43,802 nucleotides of DNA from contig JAEUMZ010000100.1 in assembly GCA_016790765.1 (NCBI GenBank), forward strand, positions 1-43,802, given 5' to 3'. Both the position numbers and the translations under genes were made by a program. The DNA comes from Betaproteobacteria bacterium (lineage in GTDB: Bacteria; Pseudomonadota; Gammaproteobacteria; Burkholderiales; Usitatibacteraceae). A model generated the notes under the pieces. The model was not told the origin of the DNA and made no database searches. It saw only the letters and a program-made list of their open reading frames with translations. Shown piece after piece: positions 27,871 to 35,580 of the stretch. Within the stretch, counting starts at the first letter, position 1, and every line of letters starts with the position of its first letter.

Positions 27871-28479
27871 TCACGCAGCGGGCGCGCCTCCCAACATGCG
27901 CTCCACATAACGCGCAAGTTGGTCCACTTCGAGGTTGACGTGCGCCCCCTTGCCGAGTCGCTTCAGATTGGTGACCTGGTGGGTGTGCGGAATGATGTTG
28001 ATCTCGAACAGCGCACCGGCGGCGGTGTCCTGCACGCGGTTCACGGTCAGCGACACGCCATCGACCGTGATCGATCCCTTGCGCGCCACGAACTTCGCCA
28101 GTTCCGCGGGCGCCGCGATTTCGAGCCGCCAGGACGCACCCAGGTCCTCCATGGCCGTGACGGTGCCCACGCCATCGACATGCCCGCTCACCAGGTGACC
28201 GCCGATGCGATCGCCAAAGCGCAGCGACTTCTCCAGGTTGACCTCGGCGCCCTGTGCAAACCCGATGGTCGCCGCAAGCGTTTCCGGCGACACGTCCACC
28301 TCGAACGACTCGGGGCCTTTCTTCACCACGGTCAGGCACACGCCGTTAACGGCGATGGAATCGCCGATGGCCACGTTGTGCAGCCCGAGCCGCGGCGCGT
28401 GAAGGGTCAGGTGCGTGTTGGCGCTCGACGTTTCCGCCTGTGCGATGGTGCCGGTGGCTTCGATGATGCCGGTGAACAT
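27871..28479 (-). CDS. ribE: riboflavin synthase, alpha subunit
   Basis: This 202-aa enzyme dismutates two lumazines into riboflavin. It shows the internal duplication of the family: MFTGIIEATGTI with IGDSIAVNGVCLTV in the first barrel, and LVSGHVDGVGTV with ITVDGVSLTVN in the second. The C-terminal helix (LARYVERML) mediates trimerisation in homologues. ATG 28479 is 4 bp after the ribD stop. Confidence 0.95.
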   Translation of the reverse strand: MFTGIIEATGTIAQAETSSANTHLTLHAPRLGLHNVAIGDSIAVNGVCLTVVKKGPESFEVDVSPETLAATIGFAQGAEVNLEKSLRFGDRIGGHLVSGHVDGVGTVTAMEDLGASWRLEIAAPAELAKFVARKGSITVDGVSLTVNRVQDTAAGALFEINIIPHTHQVTNLKRLGKGAHVNLEVDQLARYVERMLGGAPAA

Positions 28480-28483
28480 GGTC

Positions 28484-29596
28484 TTAGCGATGGAGGACTT
28501 GGGCGGTCACGCGCCAATCCTCGCCGATGCGGCGCGTGTCGGTGACCTGGAGGCGCATTTTCGCATCCAGCGTGGCCAGCACCGGCAAGGCGAACATGCC
28601 CTGTGCGGTGTCGCCCAGCAGCGAGGGCGCGAAATAACCGACGATTTCATCGACCATTCCCGCACCCAGCAGCGACGCGTTGAGCCTGGACCCGGTCTCG
28701 ACCATGACCTGGTTGAATCCGCGCCCGCCCAGCACTCGCATCAGCGCGGCCAGGTCGAGCTTGCGGCGTTCGGCAATGGCGGCATCCGCGGGAACCGCCA
28801 GCACCTCGATGCCGCGCGCGCGCAACGCGTCGGCGCGCGCACCGTTTGCATCGAGCGTGGCGACCAGCACCTTTCCGCCCGCAAGGAGGCGCGCCGCATC
28901 CGGCACCTCCAGCTTGGGGTCGATCAGCACGCGCCAGGGCGGGCGGGTGCAAGGCACGTCGCGCACCGTCAATTGCGGGTCGTCCTGCTTCACCGTGCCG
29001 ATGCCGGTCAGCATCGCGCACGCCTCGGACCGCAGGCGATGCACGTCGCGCCGCGCCGCCGGCCCGGTGATCCATTGCGACTGGCCGCTCTGGAGCGCAG
29101 TGCGGCCGTCCAGCGATGCGGCGATCTTGGTCGTCACCCACGGCCGTCCGCGCGTCACGCGGGCCAGGAAGGCGCGCAATTGCACGCGCACCGCTTCCTC
29201 CATCAAGCCGATGTCCACGCGAATGCCCGCACCGGCAAGACGTGCAACGCCGCGCCCGTCGATGTGCGGGTTGGGATCGCCAATGGCCGCCACCACGCGC
29301 GCCACGCCGGCCTCGGCCAGCAGATTGGCACACGCCGGACCGCGCATGTGCGGCCGGTCGCTGCAGGGTTCGAGCGTCACATAGGCCGTCGCGCCGCGCG
29401 CGCGCGCGCCGGCCCCCGCGAGAGCCTCCGCCTCGGCATGCGGGCGTCCGCCCGCCTGCGTGAAGCCCTCGCCGACGATGCAGCCACCGTTGACGATGAC
29501 GCAGCCGACAAACGGGTTCGGCGAGGTGATCGTCCGCCCCTTTTCCGCCAGCGCCATCGCGCGCGCCATCATGGCGTGGTCTTCTGCGTTGAACAC
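28484..29596 (-). CDS. ribD: bifunctional diaminohydroxyphosphoribosylaminopyrimidine deaminase / reductase
   Basis: This 370-aa enzyme carries out the second and third steps of riboflavin synthesis. The deaminase domain (about 1-145) has SPNPFVGCVIV, the zinc site HAEAEAL and EPCSDRPHMRGPAC. The reductase domain (about 150-365) has TTKIAASLDGRTA and GSRLNASLLGAGMVDE. The loop between the two zinc cysteines is ten residues instead of the eight I know from E. coli RibD. The start is GTG 29596 (MFNAEDHAMMARA), giving the usual family N-terminus; ATG codons 24-27 bp downstream are less likely. Confidence 0.93.
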   Translation of the reverse strand: MFNAEDHAMMARAMALAEKGRTITSPNPFVGCVIVNGGCIVGEGFTQAGGRPHAEAEALAGAGARARGATAYVTLEPCSDRPHMRGPACANLLAEAGVARVVAAIGDPNPHIDGRGVARLAGAGIRVDIGLMEEAVRVQLRAFLARVTRGRPWVTTKIAASLDGRTALQSGQSQWITGPAARRDVHRLRSEACAMLTGIGTVKQDDPQLTVRDVPCTRPPWRVLIDPKLEVPDAARLLAGGKVLVATLDANGARADALRARGIEVLAVPADAAIAERRKLDLAALMRVLGGRGFNQVMVETGSRLNASLLGAGMVDEIVGYFAPSLLGDTAQGMFALPVLATLDAKMRLQVTDTRRIGEDWRVTAQVLHR

Positions 29597-29627
29597 GACT
29601 ATGTGAACGCCCTTCGAACGTCAAGGT

Positions 29628-29707
29628 CTTGAACCACAGAGTACACCGAGAGCACAGAGAAAAACTCAGGCCGTTCTCTGAGTTCTCTGTGTACTCTGTG
29701 GTTCAAG
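29628..29707. repeat. long imperfect inverted repeat between ribD and nrdR
   Basis: Two 34-nt arms (29628-29661 and 29674-29707) are complementary with three mismatches around a 12-nt centre. The outer 19 bp are perfect (CTTGAACCACAGAGTACAC). It fills most of the gap between the nrdR stop and the ribD start. It could be a MITE/REP-like element or a processing hairpin. Similar ACCACAGAG-type intergenic palindromes are, as I recall, widespread in bacterial genomes; this was not checked. Confidence 0.85.
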
Positions 29708-29728
29708 ATTTTCTCCGCGGCCAAACAA

Positions 29729-30181
29729 TCACTTCTTCGTCACTTCGCGAATGGCGTCCTTGAATTCCTCGACATCCGAGAAGCTGCGGTACACGGAGGC
29801 AAAGCGCACGTAGCCGACCTGGTCGAGCTTCTTCAGTTCCAGCATCACCATCTCGCCGATCTTCATCGACGGCATTTCGCGCTTGGCTTCGTTCAGGATG
29901 GCCTGCTCGATGCGTTCGATGGCGTCCTCCATCTTCTCGCGCGCCACCGGGCGCTTGTGCAGCGCACGGTGGAAGCTGGTCTCCAGCTTGGCGCGCGAAT
30001 AGTCCTCGCGCTGGCCGTTGGACTTCACGATGGTCGGCATGCGCAACTCGGCCGTCTCGTAGGTGGTGAAGCGCTTGTGACACACCGTGCAGCGCCGCCG
30101 CCGCCGCACCTGGTCCCCCTCCTCCGACACGCGCGAATCGATGACCTGCGTTTCCTGCGCGGAGCAGAAGGGGCATTTCAT
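29729..30181 (-). CDS. nrdR: transcriptional repressor NrdR
   Basis: This 150-aa regulator binds NrdR boxes upstream of ribonucleotide reductase genes and senses (d)ATP. The zinc ribbon uses Cys3, Cys6, Cys31 and Cys34, with the basic stretch VRRRRRC between them; the ATP-cone follows (about 47-137). Length is typical. It lies between glyA and ribD, a common order. The start codon follows a C-rich tract (CGCCTCACCCGCCCATG) with no Shine-Dalgarno sequence; see the heptamer-array element. Confidence 0.95.
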   Translation of the reverse strand: MKCPFCSAQETQVIDSRVSEEGDQVRRRRRCTVCHKRFTTYETAELRMPTIVKSNGQREDYSRAKLETSFHRALHKRPVAREKMEDAIERIEQAILNEAKREMPSMKIGEMVMLELKKLDQVGYVRFASVYRSFSDVEEFKDAIREVTKK

Positions 30182-30188
30182 GGGCGGG

Positions 30189-30279
30189 TGAGGCGTAAGG
30201 GGCGAGGAGAGAGGAGGACGGCACCAACACGTGGCGCGCGGCGCGTTGGAGAGTGTTTCACCTCACCCCTCACCCCTCA
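30189..30279. repeat. inverted TGAGGGG heptamer arrays between glyA and nrdR
   Basis: Degenerate heptamers TGAGGCG, TAAGGGG and CGAGGAG (30189-30209) face two perfect CCCCTCA heptamers (30266-30279) plus a partial one just before them. On the coding strand of glyA and nrdR the order is TGAGGGG array, spacer of about 50 nt, CCCCTCA array, nrdR ATG. A second element with the same layout is at 43365-43554. Confidence 0.75.
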
Positions 30280-30297
30280 CTCCTTACTGAATGCCGT

Positions 30298-31563
30298 TCA
30301 CGCATACACCGGAAATTTCGCCGCCAACGCCGCCACGCGCGCACGCACGGCAGATATGTTCGCTTCATCCTCCGGGCCGTCCAGCACGTCGGCGATGAGG
30401 TTTGCGGTCAGCGTGGCTTCGGCCTCGCGAAAGCCGCGCGTGGTCATCGCCGGCGAGCCCAGGCGTACCCCGCTGGTGACGAACGGCTTCTCGGGGTCGT
30501 GCGGAATGGCGTTCTTGTTGACCGTGATGTGCGCGCGCCCCAACGCGGCCTCGGCATCCTTGCCGGTGATCTTCTTTGGCCGCAGGTCCACCAGCATCAC
30601 GTGCGATTCGGTGCGACCGGAGACAATCCGCAACCCGCGCGCGATCAGCCCCCGGGCCAGCGCGTCGGCGTTCTTGACCACTTGCTGCTGGTACACCTTG
30701 AACGACGGGTCGAGCGCCTCCTTGAACGCCACCGCCTTGCCGGCGATCACGTGCATCAAGGGCCCGCCCTGGATGCCGGGGAAGATGGCCGAGTTGATGG
30801 CCTTCTCGTGCTCGGGCTTCATGAGGATGATGCCGCCGCGCGGGCCGCGCAGCGACTTGTGCGTGGTGGAGGTCACCACGTCGGCGTGCGGGATGGGGTT
30901 CGGATACGCCCCGGCGGCGATCAGGCCGGCGTAGTGCGCCATGTCGACCATGAAATACGCGCCGGCCGCCTTCGCGATGGCGGCAAAGCGCTCGAAGTCG
31001 ATGCGCAGCGAATAGGCCGAGGCACCAGCCAACACCAGCTTTGGCTTCTTTTCCATGGCCAGGCGCTCGACCTCGTCGTAGTCGATGGCTTCCTCGGCAT
31101 TGAGGCCGTAGCTCACGATGTTGAACCACTTGCCGCTCATGTTCACCGGCGAGCCATGCGTGAGGTGCCCGCCCATGGCGAGGCTCATGCCGAGGATCGT
31201 GTCGCCGGGCTTCAACAGCGCGAAATACGCCGCCTGGTTGGCCTGCGAACCGCTGTTGGCCTGCACGTTGGCGGCCCAGCCGTGCTGGTCCGCGCCAAAC
31301 AGTTTCTTCACCCGCTCCAGCGCGAGCGATTCCACCTCGTCGACGAATTCGCAGCCGCCGTAGTAGCGCTTGCCCGGGTAGCCCTCCGCGTACTTGTTGG
31401 TCAGTTGCGAACCCTGCGCCGCCATCACCGCCTTGGACGTGTAGTTCTCCGAGGCAATCAGCTCGATGTGGTCCTCCTGGCGGCGGTTTTCCTTCTCGAT
31501 CGCCGCGAGGATTTCGGGGTCTGCCTCGGAAAGCGGACGCGTGGCTTGGAAGAATTCAGACAT
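30298..31563 (-). CDS. glyA: serine hydroxymethyltransferase
   Basis: This 421-aa PLP enzyme interconverts serine and glycine and charges tetrahydrofolate with a one-carbon unit. Motifs: [49 protein letters not shown], the PLP lysine at 236 in [13 protein letters not shown], and [20 protein letters not shown] 31563 gives the normal N-terminus; the frame is open upstream to 31632 but without family sequence. It is the first gene of the run leading into nrdR and the rib genes. Confidence 0.96.
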   Translation of the reverse strand: MSEFFQATRPLSEADPEILAAIEKENRRQEDHIELIASENYTSKAVMAAQGSQLTNKYAEGYPGKRYYGGCEFVDEVESLALERVKKLFGADQHGWAANVQANSGSQANQAAYFALLKPGDTILGMSLAMGGHLTHGSPVNMSGKWFNIVSYGLNAEEAIDYDEVERLAMEKKPKLVLAGASAYSLRIDFERFAAIAKAAGAYFMVDMAHYAGLIAAGAYPNPIPHADVVTSTTHKSLRGPRGGIILMKPEHEKAINSAIFPGIQGGPLMHVIAGKAVAFKEALDPSFKVYQQQVVKNADALARGLIARGLRIVSGRTESHVMLVDLRPKKITGKDAEAALGRAHITVNKNAIPHDPEKPFVTSGVRLGSPAMTTRGFREAEATLTANLIADVLDGPEDEANISAVRARVAALAAKFPVYA

Positions 31564-31646
31564 GGCAGGCTTCGAAAGGTGGCCGGAAGGGGAATCTGCA
31601 TGCCGCTTCAGGGGCGGTTTGCAGTGCAGCAAATGTTAGCACGCAG

Positions 31647-31671
31647 CCCCCAGGGCTCGCCCCTGCCGGGG
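31647..31671 (-). other. GC-rich hairpin in the glyA leader region
   Basis: CAGGG/CCCTG arms around a CTCGC loop extend outward as CCCC/GGGG with a 2-nt bulge. It lies about 85 bp upstream of glyA and may be a leader structure. No known riboswitch class was recognised. Confidence 0.35.
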
Positions 31672-31760
31672 ACACACAACGCTACCACTTGTGCCCAGGA
31701 AGGCCAGCAATATCCGGGCAAACTCCAGCACCGGAGCGACTTCCCAGCCGAAAATGGCCC

Positions 31761-31780
31761 AAACGCCGCGCCAGGCGGCG
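31761..31780 (-). terminator. weak terminator after the RsbW-like gene
   Basis: The stem CGCCGC/GCGGCG with a 5-nt loop lies 3 bp after the stop of the RsbW-like gene and is followed on the minus strand by only TTT. Confidence 0.4.
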
Positions 31781-31783
31781 ACT

Positions 31784-32188
31784 TTACCTTGGCACCGTTA
31801 ACCGAATGCTGTTGCGGCCGAACACGTAGGCATATTGCGCGGTTCGCGCCAGCTCGCAGATCAGCAACACGCCCAGTCCGCCGACCTGGTGTTTCGATGC
31901 GCCGGACTCCGCGTTCAGCGAACTGGCATGCGCGACCGGGTTGAACGGCGGCGCGTGATCGGTGAAGGTGAGATCGAAGTGGTCGTCGTGGCAGCGCATG
32001 GAAATCCACACCGGCGCATTGCAGTCGCCGCGGTGGCCGTGCTTGACCGTGTTGGTGAACAACTCCTCGACGATCAGGTGCAGCTTGTACCCGGACGCGC
32101 GCGTCACGCCCCAGGCGCTGCAGGCCTTGTCGACGAACGCCTTCACGCGCTCGGCCTCCGCCAGGCGCGCGAGGAACATGGTCTCCAT
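31784..32188 (-). CDS. RsbW/SpoIIAB-like anti-sigma serine kinase (HATPase_c)
   Basis: This single-domain GHKL ATPase of 134 aa (140 if a GTG at 32206 is used) has the N-box EELFTNTVKHG, a G1-type segment FTDHAPPFNP and the glycine lid VGGLGVLLICELA. Family members bind a sigma factor or other partner and phosphorylate a STAS antagonist. The matching pieces, a STAS protein (36538-36942) and a SpoIIE-type phosphatase (33522-35555), are within 5 kb, so it is inferred to be their kinase. It diverges from the FecR gene. No ribosome site decides the start. Confidence 0.85.
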   Translation of the reverse strand: METMFLARLAEAERVKAFVDKACSAWGVTRASGYKLHLIVEELFTNTVKHGHRGDCNAPVWISMRCHDDHFDLTFTDHAPPFNPVAHASSLNAESGASKHQVGGLGVLLICELARTAQYAYVFGRNSIRLTVPR

Positions 32189-32228
32189 GTGTGTGAGGTT
32201 TACCACAACGGTCGAGGGCGCGAATTGC

Positions 32229-32234
32229 TAGAAT
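32229..32234 (+). promoter_or_regulatory. possible -10 box of the FecR-OmpA pair
   Basis: TAGAAT lies 35 bp upstream of the FecR-domain ATG; no convincing -35 is seen. Confidence 0.4.
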
Positions 32235-32269
32235 CGGTTCGCATCGAACACCTGCTTTGGAGTCCCATT

Positions 32270-32794
32270 ATGCGCGCCCTGTCCGCCCTCGTCCTTGCCG
32301 CCGTGACCGGATTCGCGGCCTCCCTGTCGGCCGCCCAGGAGGCCGGTGTGGTCAAGGTCTCCAAGGGTGCGGCTACGGTGCAGCGCGCCGGGCAGGCCCT
32401 TCCCGCCAAACCGGGCCTGAAAGTCCTGCAGGGCGACCTCATCGTCACCGGCACCGACGGCGCTGTGGGCGTGACCTTCACCGACAACAGCCTGGTCTCC
32501 ACCGGCCCCAACAGCGTGTTCTCGGTGGACAAATACCTGTTCGACCCCACCACGCACGCCGGGCAGTTCGACGGCACGCTCCGCAAAGGCACCCTGGCCG
32601 GCATTTCCGGCAAGATGGTCAAGGCCGCGCCGGAGTCGATGCGCATCGCCACGCCGTCATCGATCATGGGCGTGCGCGGCACCGAGTTCGCCGTGCAGGT
32701 GGAAAATCCCGATGGCGCGACGGGGCAGACGCCCGTGATCTTGAACGTGCAAAAGGCCGCGCAGACGCCGGTAATCCTGAAGTCGCAGAAATAA
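32270..32794 (+). CDS. periplasmic FecR-domain protein
   Basis: This 174-aa protein has a signal peptide (MRALSALVLAAVTGFAASLS, cleavage near residue 22), followed by a FecR domain: VVKVSKGAATVQRAGQ, LQGDLIVTGTDGAVGVTFTDN, STPNS-type and GVRGTEFAVQVE segments. It lacks the transmembrane anti-sigma part of iron-transport FecR, so it is a free periplasmic sensor or scaffold type. TTTGGAG precedes the ATG. The C-terminus repeats QTPVIL twice, 12 residues apart. It is followed 36 bp later by an OmpA-like lipoprotein gene. FecR, OmpA-like and CHASE2 genes often neighbour each other in proteobacteria, as I recall. Confidence 0.88.
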   Translation: MRALSALVLAAVTGFAASLSAAQEAGVVKVSKGAATVQRAGQALPAKPGLKVLQGDLIVTGTDGAVGVTFTDNSLVSTGPNSVFSVDKYLFDPTTHAGQFDGTLRKGTLAGISGKMVKAAPESMRIATPSSIMGVRGTEFAVQVENPDGATGQTPVILNVQKAAQTPVILKSQK

Positions 32795-32830
32795 GGCCGC
32801 CCCGCCCGAACCGCACAACGCAGGCGCTCC

Positions 32831-33439
32831 ATGAAACCCGCTGCCCTCCTCGCTGTTGCTGTCCTCTTCCTTGCCGCCTGTGCCACCACCCCGAGCAAGC
32901 ACGTTCCCCGGGAGACCTTTGTCGTCCTGCCCTCTGCCGAAGGCAAGGTCGGTTCGGTGGTCGTGAAAAGCGGGGGCAAGGAACAAGTCCTCGACGAGGC
33001 ATATGCCGCGTCGCGCGTGGAGAACGACGGCCAGCTCGCGGGCGGCACGGTTGCATCCGCGGACGTGCACCGCACCTTCTCCGAGACCCTCGCCGCGCTG
33101 CCCGGCAAGCCGGCGTCGTTCCTGCTGTTCTTCGTCGAAGGCAAGGATGAACTCACTCCCTCGTCCAACGCGGAACTGAAGAGCGTGATGGCCGAGATCA
33201 AGCGCCGCCCGGAACCCGACGTGCAGGTCATCGGCCATACCGACGCCGTGGGGGGCGAGTCGTTCAATGACAAGCTTTCGCAGGCGCGCGCGGAAAAAAT
33301 CCGCGACCAGCTCGTGACACTGGGCATCACCCGCGATCGCATCCAGGTCTCCTCGCGCGGCATGCGCGAACCGCTGGTGGTCACCGCCGCGGGCGTGGCG
33401 GAAGCCAAGAACCGGCGCGTGGAAGTGAGCGTACGGTAG
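32831..33439 (+). CDS. OmpA-family lipoprotein
   Basis: This 202-aa protein has a lipoprotein signal peptide with lipobox LAAC (Cys17) and no Asp at +2, suggesting outer-membrane sorting. The C-terminal half (about 95-200) is an OmpA-like peptidoglycan-binding domain: FFVEGKDELTPSSNAEL, VIGHTDAVGGESFNDKLSQARAEKI, and a KNRRVEVSVR end. It should tether the outer membrane to the cell wall. It is probably co-transcribed with the FecR gene and converges on the CHASE2 phosphatase gene. Confidence 0.92.
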   Translation: MKPAALLAVAVLFLAACATTPSKHVPRETFVVLPSAEGKVGSVVVKSGGKEQVLDEAYAASRVENDGQLAGGTVASADVHRTFSETLAALPGKPASFLLFFVEGKDELTPSSNAELKSVMAEIKRRPEPDVQVIGHTDAVGGESFNDKLSQARAEKIRDQLVTLGITRDRIQVSSRGMREPLVVTAAGVAEAKNRRVEVSVR

Positions 33440-33521
33440 GGCGACACGCCCTGCGCAATCGTCAGGCAGTCAAAGCAAGCTGCCATCCCGGCGGTGTACA
33501 GTGCACCGCGATATCGAACAC

Positions 33522-35555
33522 TCACTCACGCCATTCAAGGCAGAGCAGGGTCACGTCGTCCGCCGCTTCCGTTCCGGCGGAGAATTGCTTGACCGCGTCA
33601 TCCATGGCCTGGACGATCTCGTACGGCTTGCCAGCGCAGGACTTGGCGAACACGTCGCGCATGCGCTCCGCGCCGAAGAACGCGCCCCGCGCATCGACCG
33701 CCTCGGTCACGCCATCGGTGAACACCAGGAGCTTGTCGCCGCGCGCCAGCGTGCGCGTCTCGGCCGTATATGCAAAGCCTTCGGTCACCCCCAGCGGCGG
33801 GCCGGAGGCGCGCTCCAGGGCGGTTAACGTACCGTCGGCGCGCGCCAGCAACGGTGCATCGTGGCCGGCGTTGATGGTGGTCAGCGTTCCGCTCAGGACA
33901 TCGAGCACGGCGGCGAAAAACGTGATGAACAGTTGCTCCGGATTCTCGCGCGCCAGTTCGCTTTCCATGGCGCCCAGCATGGCCGGCAGGTTGCCGTTGC
34001 TGAGCAGCACCGCACTCTTCAGGTGAGATTTCGACGCCGCCATGAACAGCGCCGCCGGCAGCCCCTTGCCGGACACGTCGGCCACCGCAAAGAACACACG
34101 GTGGCTGTCGAGCCAGAAGCACTCGTAGAAATCCCCCCCCACGGTGCGCGCCGGCGTGAGCGCCGCGGCGATGGCAAAGCGCTGATCGCCGCCGAACAGG
34201 TTGGACGGGTTGGGCAACAGGCCCATCTGGATGCGCTTGCCGGCGTCGAGTTCGCCCTCCATGCGCGCGGCGGTTTCGCGCAACTCGCGCTGCATGCGGT
34301 CCGACGCCGCCAGCGTGCCGGCTTGCATGATGGCCAGCGCGCCGAACCAGCCCAGGCCGATCCACGCGCCGTCCACCAGCACGCCGGCCCACAGGAACGA
34401 CCCCAAGCCGCCAAGCACCACGATCAGGAACGCCGCGCTGGCAGCCGCCCATACGCGCTGCACCCGGAAGCGCGGCGACCAGGCGATGACCGCCACGCCG
34501 CCGGCCAGCAGCAAGGCCACCTCCAACCACAGCATGGCGCGCGGTCGCGACAAGTCGCGGTCTTCGAACAACTGCTCGATCAACTGTGCGTGGATTTCCA
34601 CGCCCGGCACGTTCTCCCCCAGTGCAGTGAGGCGGAAATCCTGCAGGCCCAGCCCTGTGATGCCGATCAGCACCAGCTTGTTGGCGATGCGCGTGCCGTC
34701 GACTTTGCCATTGAGGACATCCAGCGCCGACACGAAGCGGTGCGGGTCGTGCCGCGCGGTGCGCAGCCACACCGTGCCGTCGGCCTGGAGGGGAATCTCC
34801 AGCCCGGCCAGCGACACGCCGAATCCGCCGAAGCGGCGATCCACGATCGCGATATTGCCGCCGCTCGCCACCCGCAGCATGTCCAGGCCCAGCGAGGGAA
34901 CGATCGACTCGCCCACGCGCGCCAGCAGGAGGGCCCGGCGCACCACACCGTCCGGCGCGTCGTTGGAGATCAGCCCGCGGCCCCTGGCGGCGCGCTCGAG
35001 TTCCGGCAGGCTCTGCAGGTGCCCCGCATAGCGCAGCAACCGGTCCATCGGCCGCTGCGTTTGCCAATCCATGGGCGCCGCGCGTGGCGGGTAGGGAAAG
35101 CGCGCATCCACGGCCGGCATGCCGGCCACGCCCAGCACGACATTGGACCGTGCGAAGGCTTGGGCCAGCAAATGGTCCGTGGTCGGCAGCGCCACCAGCT
35201 TTTCGGCCATTTCGGTAGGCATCACCGGCAGCGCCTCGGCCAGCCGCGCGGGGGAAAAGCGGTCGGGCTCGCTGAACAGCAGGTCGATGCCGATCACCGC
35301 CGGCCGGTGCAACTGGATGCGGTCGATCAGGTCGGCCACGCGCGTGCGCGGCCACGGCCACTGGCCCATCGCGGCCAGGCTCTTTTCGTCGATCTCGACG
35401 ATGATCGCGGGCGCTTCGCGCCGCTCGCGCGGGAACAGGCGCTGGTAGCTGTCGAACACGGCGTTGCGCAGCAACTGGACCGGCGCCGGCGCCGCGACCA
35501 TGGCCGCACCGGCGAGCAGCAGCAACCCACCGGCTGCCAGCCGGTACCGCCGCAT
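33522..35555 (-). CDS. CHASE2-sensor SpoIIE/RsbU-type PP2C phosphatase
   Basis: A leading TM helix is followed by a large CHASE2 extracytoplasmic domain (to about residue 325; RREAPAIIVEIDEKSL, GIDLLFSEPDRF, IGITGLGLQDF), three C-terminal TM helices (about 330-415), a short coiled linker, and a SpoIIE phosphatase domain. Phosphatase motifs are VGGDFYE (near 472), VADVSGKGLPAALFM, NAGHDAPLL, FTDGVTEAVD and ADDVTLLCL. It should dephosphorylate a STAS antagonist in response to an envelope signal. Length 677 aa from ATG 35555 (GGAGG 3 nt upstream) or 685 from TTG 35579. It directly follows the MBL-fold gene with no gap. Confidence 0.92.
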   Translation of the reverse strand: MRRYRLAAGGLLLLAGAAMVAAPAPVQLLRNAVFDSYQRLFPRERREAPAIIVEIDEKSLAAMGQWPWPRTRVADLIDRIQLHRPAVIGIDLLFSEPDRFSPARLAEALPVMPTEMAEKLVALPTTDHLLAQAFARSNVVLGVAGMPAVDARFPYPPRAAPMDWQTQRPMDRLLRYAGHLQSLPELERAARGRGLISNDAPDGVVRRALLLARVGESIVPSLGLDMLRVASGGNIAIVDRRFGGFGVSLAGLEIPLQADGTVWLRTARHDPHRFVSALDVLNGKVDGTRIANKLVLIGITGLGLQDFRLTALGENVPGVEIHAQLIEQLFEDRDLSRPRAMLWLEVALLLAGGVAVIAWSPRFRVQRVWAAASAAFLIVVLGGLGSFLWAGVLVDGAWIGLGWFGALAIMQAGTLAASDRMQRELRETAARMEGELDAGKRIQMGLLPNPSNLFGGDQRFAIAAALTPARTVGGDFYECFWLDSHRVFFAVADVSGKGLPAALFMAASKSHLKSAVLLSNGNLPAMLGAMESELARENPEQLFITFFAAVLDVLSGTLTTINAGHDAPLLARADGTLTALERASGPPLGVTEGFAYTAETRTLARGDKLLVFTDGVTEAVDARGAFFGAERMRDVFAKSCAGKPYEIVQAMDDAVKQFSAGTEAADDVTLLCLEWRE

Positions 35556-35580
35556 CGACCTCCGCGCGAGGTTGGGCAAC

